A DNA stretch of 36,369 nt, from NCBI GenBank assembly GCA_016190985.1, contig JACPPI010000030.1:1-36369 (forward strand), given 5' to 3'. The number at the start of each line of letters is the position of its first letter. Within the stretch, counting starts at the first letter, position 1. Origin of the DNA: Opitutia bacterium (GTDB lineage: Bacteria; Verrucomicrobiota; Verrucomicrobiia; Opitutales; Opitutaceae). Made by a program: the position numbers and the translations under genes. Shown one piece after another: positions 35,150-36,369 of this stretch. Under the pieces are notes generated by a model. The model did no database searches, was not told where the DNA came from, and saw nothing but the letters and a program-made list of their open reading frames with translations.

Positions 35150-35545
35150 TTACAGCAAGGTAAAGCCAGACGCCGCCCCCAAGCCTTTCTCGAAAGTGTA
35201 GGTCGTGTGACAGCCGGCGGCGCGCGCCAGGGCGGAAATGAGATGGTCGGCAAAATGCCCACGGCCCGCCCGGTTTGCCCGCAACGCCGCCTCCACCTCG
35301 GGGCGATGCTGGAAAGCAAATTGCACATCCGCCAAGACCAACCCCAATGCGGTCAGCAGGTCAGTCCGCTTCACTTCGTAAAAACGGGTCAGCACCCACG
35401 CTGTTTCGCAGAGCACAATATCGGTCAAGAGAACAAGCTCACCGTTGCTCGCCGCACCGGCCAGCAGTTTGGCCACCTTGGCCGACTGGGCCGGGTCGTC
35501 CTGGGTCAGGTGGCGGACCAGCAGATTGGTGTCGATCGCGATCAC
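35150..35545 (-). CDS. vapC: PIN-domain ribonuclease toxin
   Basis: The 131-residue product is a PIN domain with the acidic cluster Asp5 (VIAIDTNLLVRHL), Glu47 (LCETAWVL) and Asp100 (FADHLISALA), plus TFEK near the end, where most relatives have Asp. VapC toxins are Mg-dependent RNases that cut tRNA or rRNA. The start is GTG 35545, overlapping the antitoxin stop (GTGA). It reads towards tal, leaving the 278-bp repeat-containing gap. A TTG 36 bp upstream is possible but would bury most of the antitoxin end. Confidence 0.9.
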   Translation of the reverse strand: MIAIDTNLLVRHLTQDDPAQSAKVAKLLAGAASNGELVLLTDIVLCETAWVLTRFYEVKRTDLLTALGLVLADVQFAFQHRPEVEAALRANRAGRGHFADHLISALARAAGCHTTYTFEKGLGAASGFTLL

Positions 35546-35799
35546 CGGTGGTGGCGTCGCGCCGCCCCTTCCGTCAAACAACGCTGGATGTCCGCGCTGG
35601 TCGCCACTTTGCCGTTGGTCCGGCCCACCAGCGCCCCGCGGCTTGAAACGGATGCGATCCCGGCCCGCCGGAACATAACCTCACCCGGCCGGCGAAAGAC
35701 AAAGACCACCCGCTCACCCCCGGTGACGCCCAGCTTGCGCCGCACCGCCACCGGAATGGTAACCTGGCCCTTGCTGGTGATCTTGGTCGTCAGCTCCAC
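35542..35799 (-). CDS. vapB: AbrB/MazE-type antitoxin
   Basis: The 85-residue product begins MELTTKITSKGQVTIPVAVRR, the swapped-hairpin AbrB/SpoVT DNA-binding domain, and continues with KLGVTGGERVVFVFRRPGEVMFRRA. A C-terminal segment (KVATSADIQRCLTEG) would thread into the PIN toxin. The start is GTG 35799, preceded by AAGGTAAGG. It is translationally coupled to vapC through GTGA and probably represses its own promoter via the palindrome immediately upstream. Confidence 0.88.
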   Translation of the reverse strand: MELTTKITSKGQVTIPVAVRRKLGVTGGERVVFVFRRPGEVMFRRAGIASVSSRGALVGRTNGKVATSADIQRCLTEGAARRHHR

Positions 35800-35802
35800 G
35801 CG

Positions 35803-35827
35803 CCTTACCTTTGATTACAAAGTAAGG
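35803..35827. promoter_or_regulatory. Putative VapB operator palindrome
   Basis: CCTTACCTTTG (35803-35813) and CAAAGTAAGG (35818-35827) form a near-perfect inverted repeat around a short AT spacer, directly upstream of the vapB GTG (35799) and overlapping its AAGGTAAGG ribosome binding site. AbrB-type antitoxins autoregulate at such sites. Assigned by position and symmetry only. Confidence 0.6.
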
Positions 35828-35919
35828 ACGTGCAACCACCAATTTCGCGCCAGCCAAGTCGGCCCGGCAAACGAACCCGCGATTCGCAGACACGCCGGCG
35901 AACCTCACGGGCTTCCCGG

Positions 35920-36211
35920 CCCGGCGCTGCTCGGTGAGCTGAAGGCCGGCACCGGGCCGCTCATCCGTTTGCCGGCGTTTGCGCCGCAGACCGCCGGACA
36001 AATCCCGGCCGGCCAGCAGGCCGGAACGGGACAACTCGATCCCGCCCGGGCCCGGGCCGCTGATCTGAAGCAGGCGAGCTTTGACGAGAAGAGCTTCCGG
36101 TTTGCGCTCAACGAGGACACCATGGCCACGGAGAAGACGGCCGAGGGCATCCGCGTCTTCACCGCCGACATCGTCAAACTTGAGCAACTCATCAAGTCGA
36201 AGAGGAGCTGA
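35920..36211 (+). pseudogene. Decayed second copy of the transaldolase 3' end
   Basis: The segment encodes [15 protein letters not shown], an unrelated stretch of 21 extra residues rich in Ala/Gly/Gln/Pro, then [40 protein letters not shown] and a tail ending LIKSKRS. It is homologous to tal 34643-34871 with a single 63-bp in-frame insertion. It has no start, and nothing upstream resembles the catalytic part, though weak similarity may reach back to about 35884. Many differences are at third codon positions, so this tail evolved for some time as coding DNA, in this lineage or elsewhere, before being stranded. It lies beyond the VapBC pair and 18 bp before the IS66-like end. Confidence 0.8.
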
Positions 36212-36229
36212 CACCGCAACGTATTAAGG

Positions 36230-36369
36230 GTAAGCGTCGCCTCGGGTGCCTCGTAGTTACGAGAGCTACGACATGGTAAGGTGTCGTAATGGTGACTACT
36301 ACGACGGGAGCGGCGGAGACAGAGTTGATCGAGACGGGGGAGAAGCGCGATGTGCTGGGGCGGCGGCAC
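36230..36369 (+). mobile_element. Left end of an IS66-like element with start of an accessory gene (partial)
   Basis: The sequence GTAAGCGTCGCC at 36230 resembles the terminal inverted repeat of IS66-family elements, which begin GTAAGCG. A frame opens at ATG 36289 and runs off the window: MVTTTTGAAETELIETGEKR then DVLGRRH, resembling the short N-terminus before the helix-turn-helix of IS66 accessory (TnpA-like) proteins. Only 27 codons are visible, so both calls are tentative. A small inverted repeat (TCGTAG at 36251-36256 with CTACGA at 36266-36271) lies between end and gene. Confidence 0.5.

Overview
The window looks like chromosomal DNA of a GC-rich Verrucomicrobiota bacterium, probably close to Opitutaceae. 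This is inferred from a PEP-CTERM protein with autotransporter-type beta repeats, an Mla operon led by an exported WPLF-repeat protein, a homospermidine synthase, and many dispersed palindromes. There is no rRNA or marker alignment here to confirm it.

Layout. The left edge (1-125) is the 3' end of an IS5-family transposase abutting a 5'-truncated PEP-CTERM surface protein gene. Positions 1738-9223 are a minus-strand block: TPR membrane protein, purU, carB, a response regulator with a degenerate sigma-54-type AAA+ domain, and pilC. A tRNA-Gly(TCC) follows, then convergent rsmE and rsmD. Positions 10939-14939 form a tightly overlapping operon: WPLF-repeat exported protein, mlaE, mlaF, mlaD. An ACT-domain protein follows behind a REPIN-like palindrome.

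From 15416 to 30276 the backbone is arginine and polyamine synthesis on the minus strand. In transcription order it runs argC, argJ, homospermidine synthase, ornithine/lysine decarboxylase, argB, argD, argF, argG. With carB supplying carbamoyl phosphate, these genes carry N-acetylglutamate to ornithine, argininosuccinate and, by a branch, putrescine and homospermidine. argH, carA and a separate N-acetylglutamate synthase are not in the window. The block is interrupted by an orphan prepilin and by an accessory island (about 18.2-22.6 kb). The island holds a nucleotidyltransferase with a frameshifted HI0074-type partner, a DUF1186/SEC-C protein, a HEPN/MNT toxin-antitoxin pair, a truncated TPR gene and an HTH gene with an in-frame amber codon.

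The right part holds rplM-rpsI with a terminator, a TorF-type porin, and an overlapping operon DUF423-cca-tal. After tal come a large palindromic repeat, a VapBC pair with a putative operator, a second decayed copy of the tal 3' end, and the left end of an IS66-like element at the window edge.

The most unusual pattern: both toxin-antitoxin modules lie antisense to an upstream plus-strand gene, and both are bracketed by that gene's 3' end and a second diverged copy of the same 3' end (SEC-C tail around HEPN/MNT, transaldolase tail around VapBC). This suggests a shared way in which toxin-antitoxin cassettes enter or persist at gene 3' ends. Other points of interest are the response regulator lacking Walker A Lys and Walker B Asp, the argB-argD hairpin that could hide the argD ribosome binding site, and several families of palindromic repeats.
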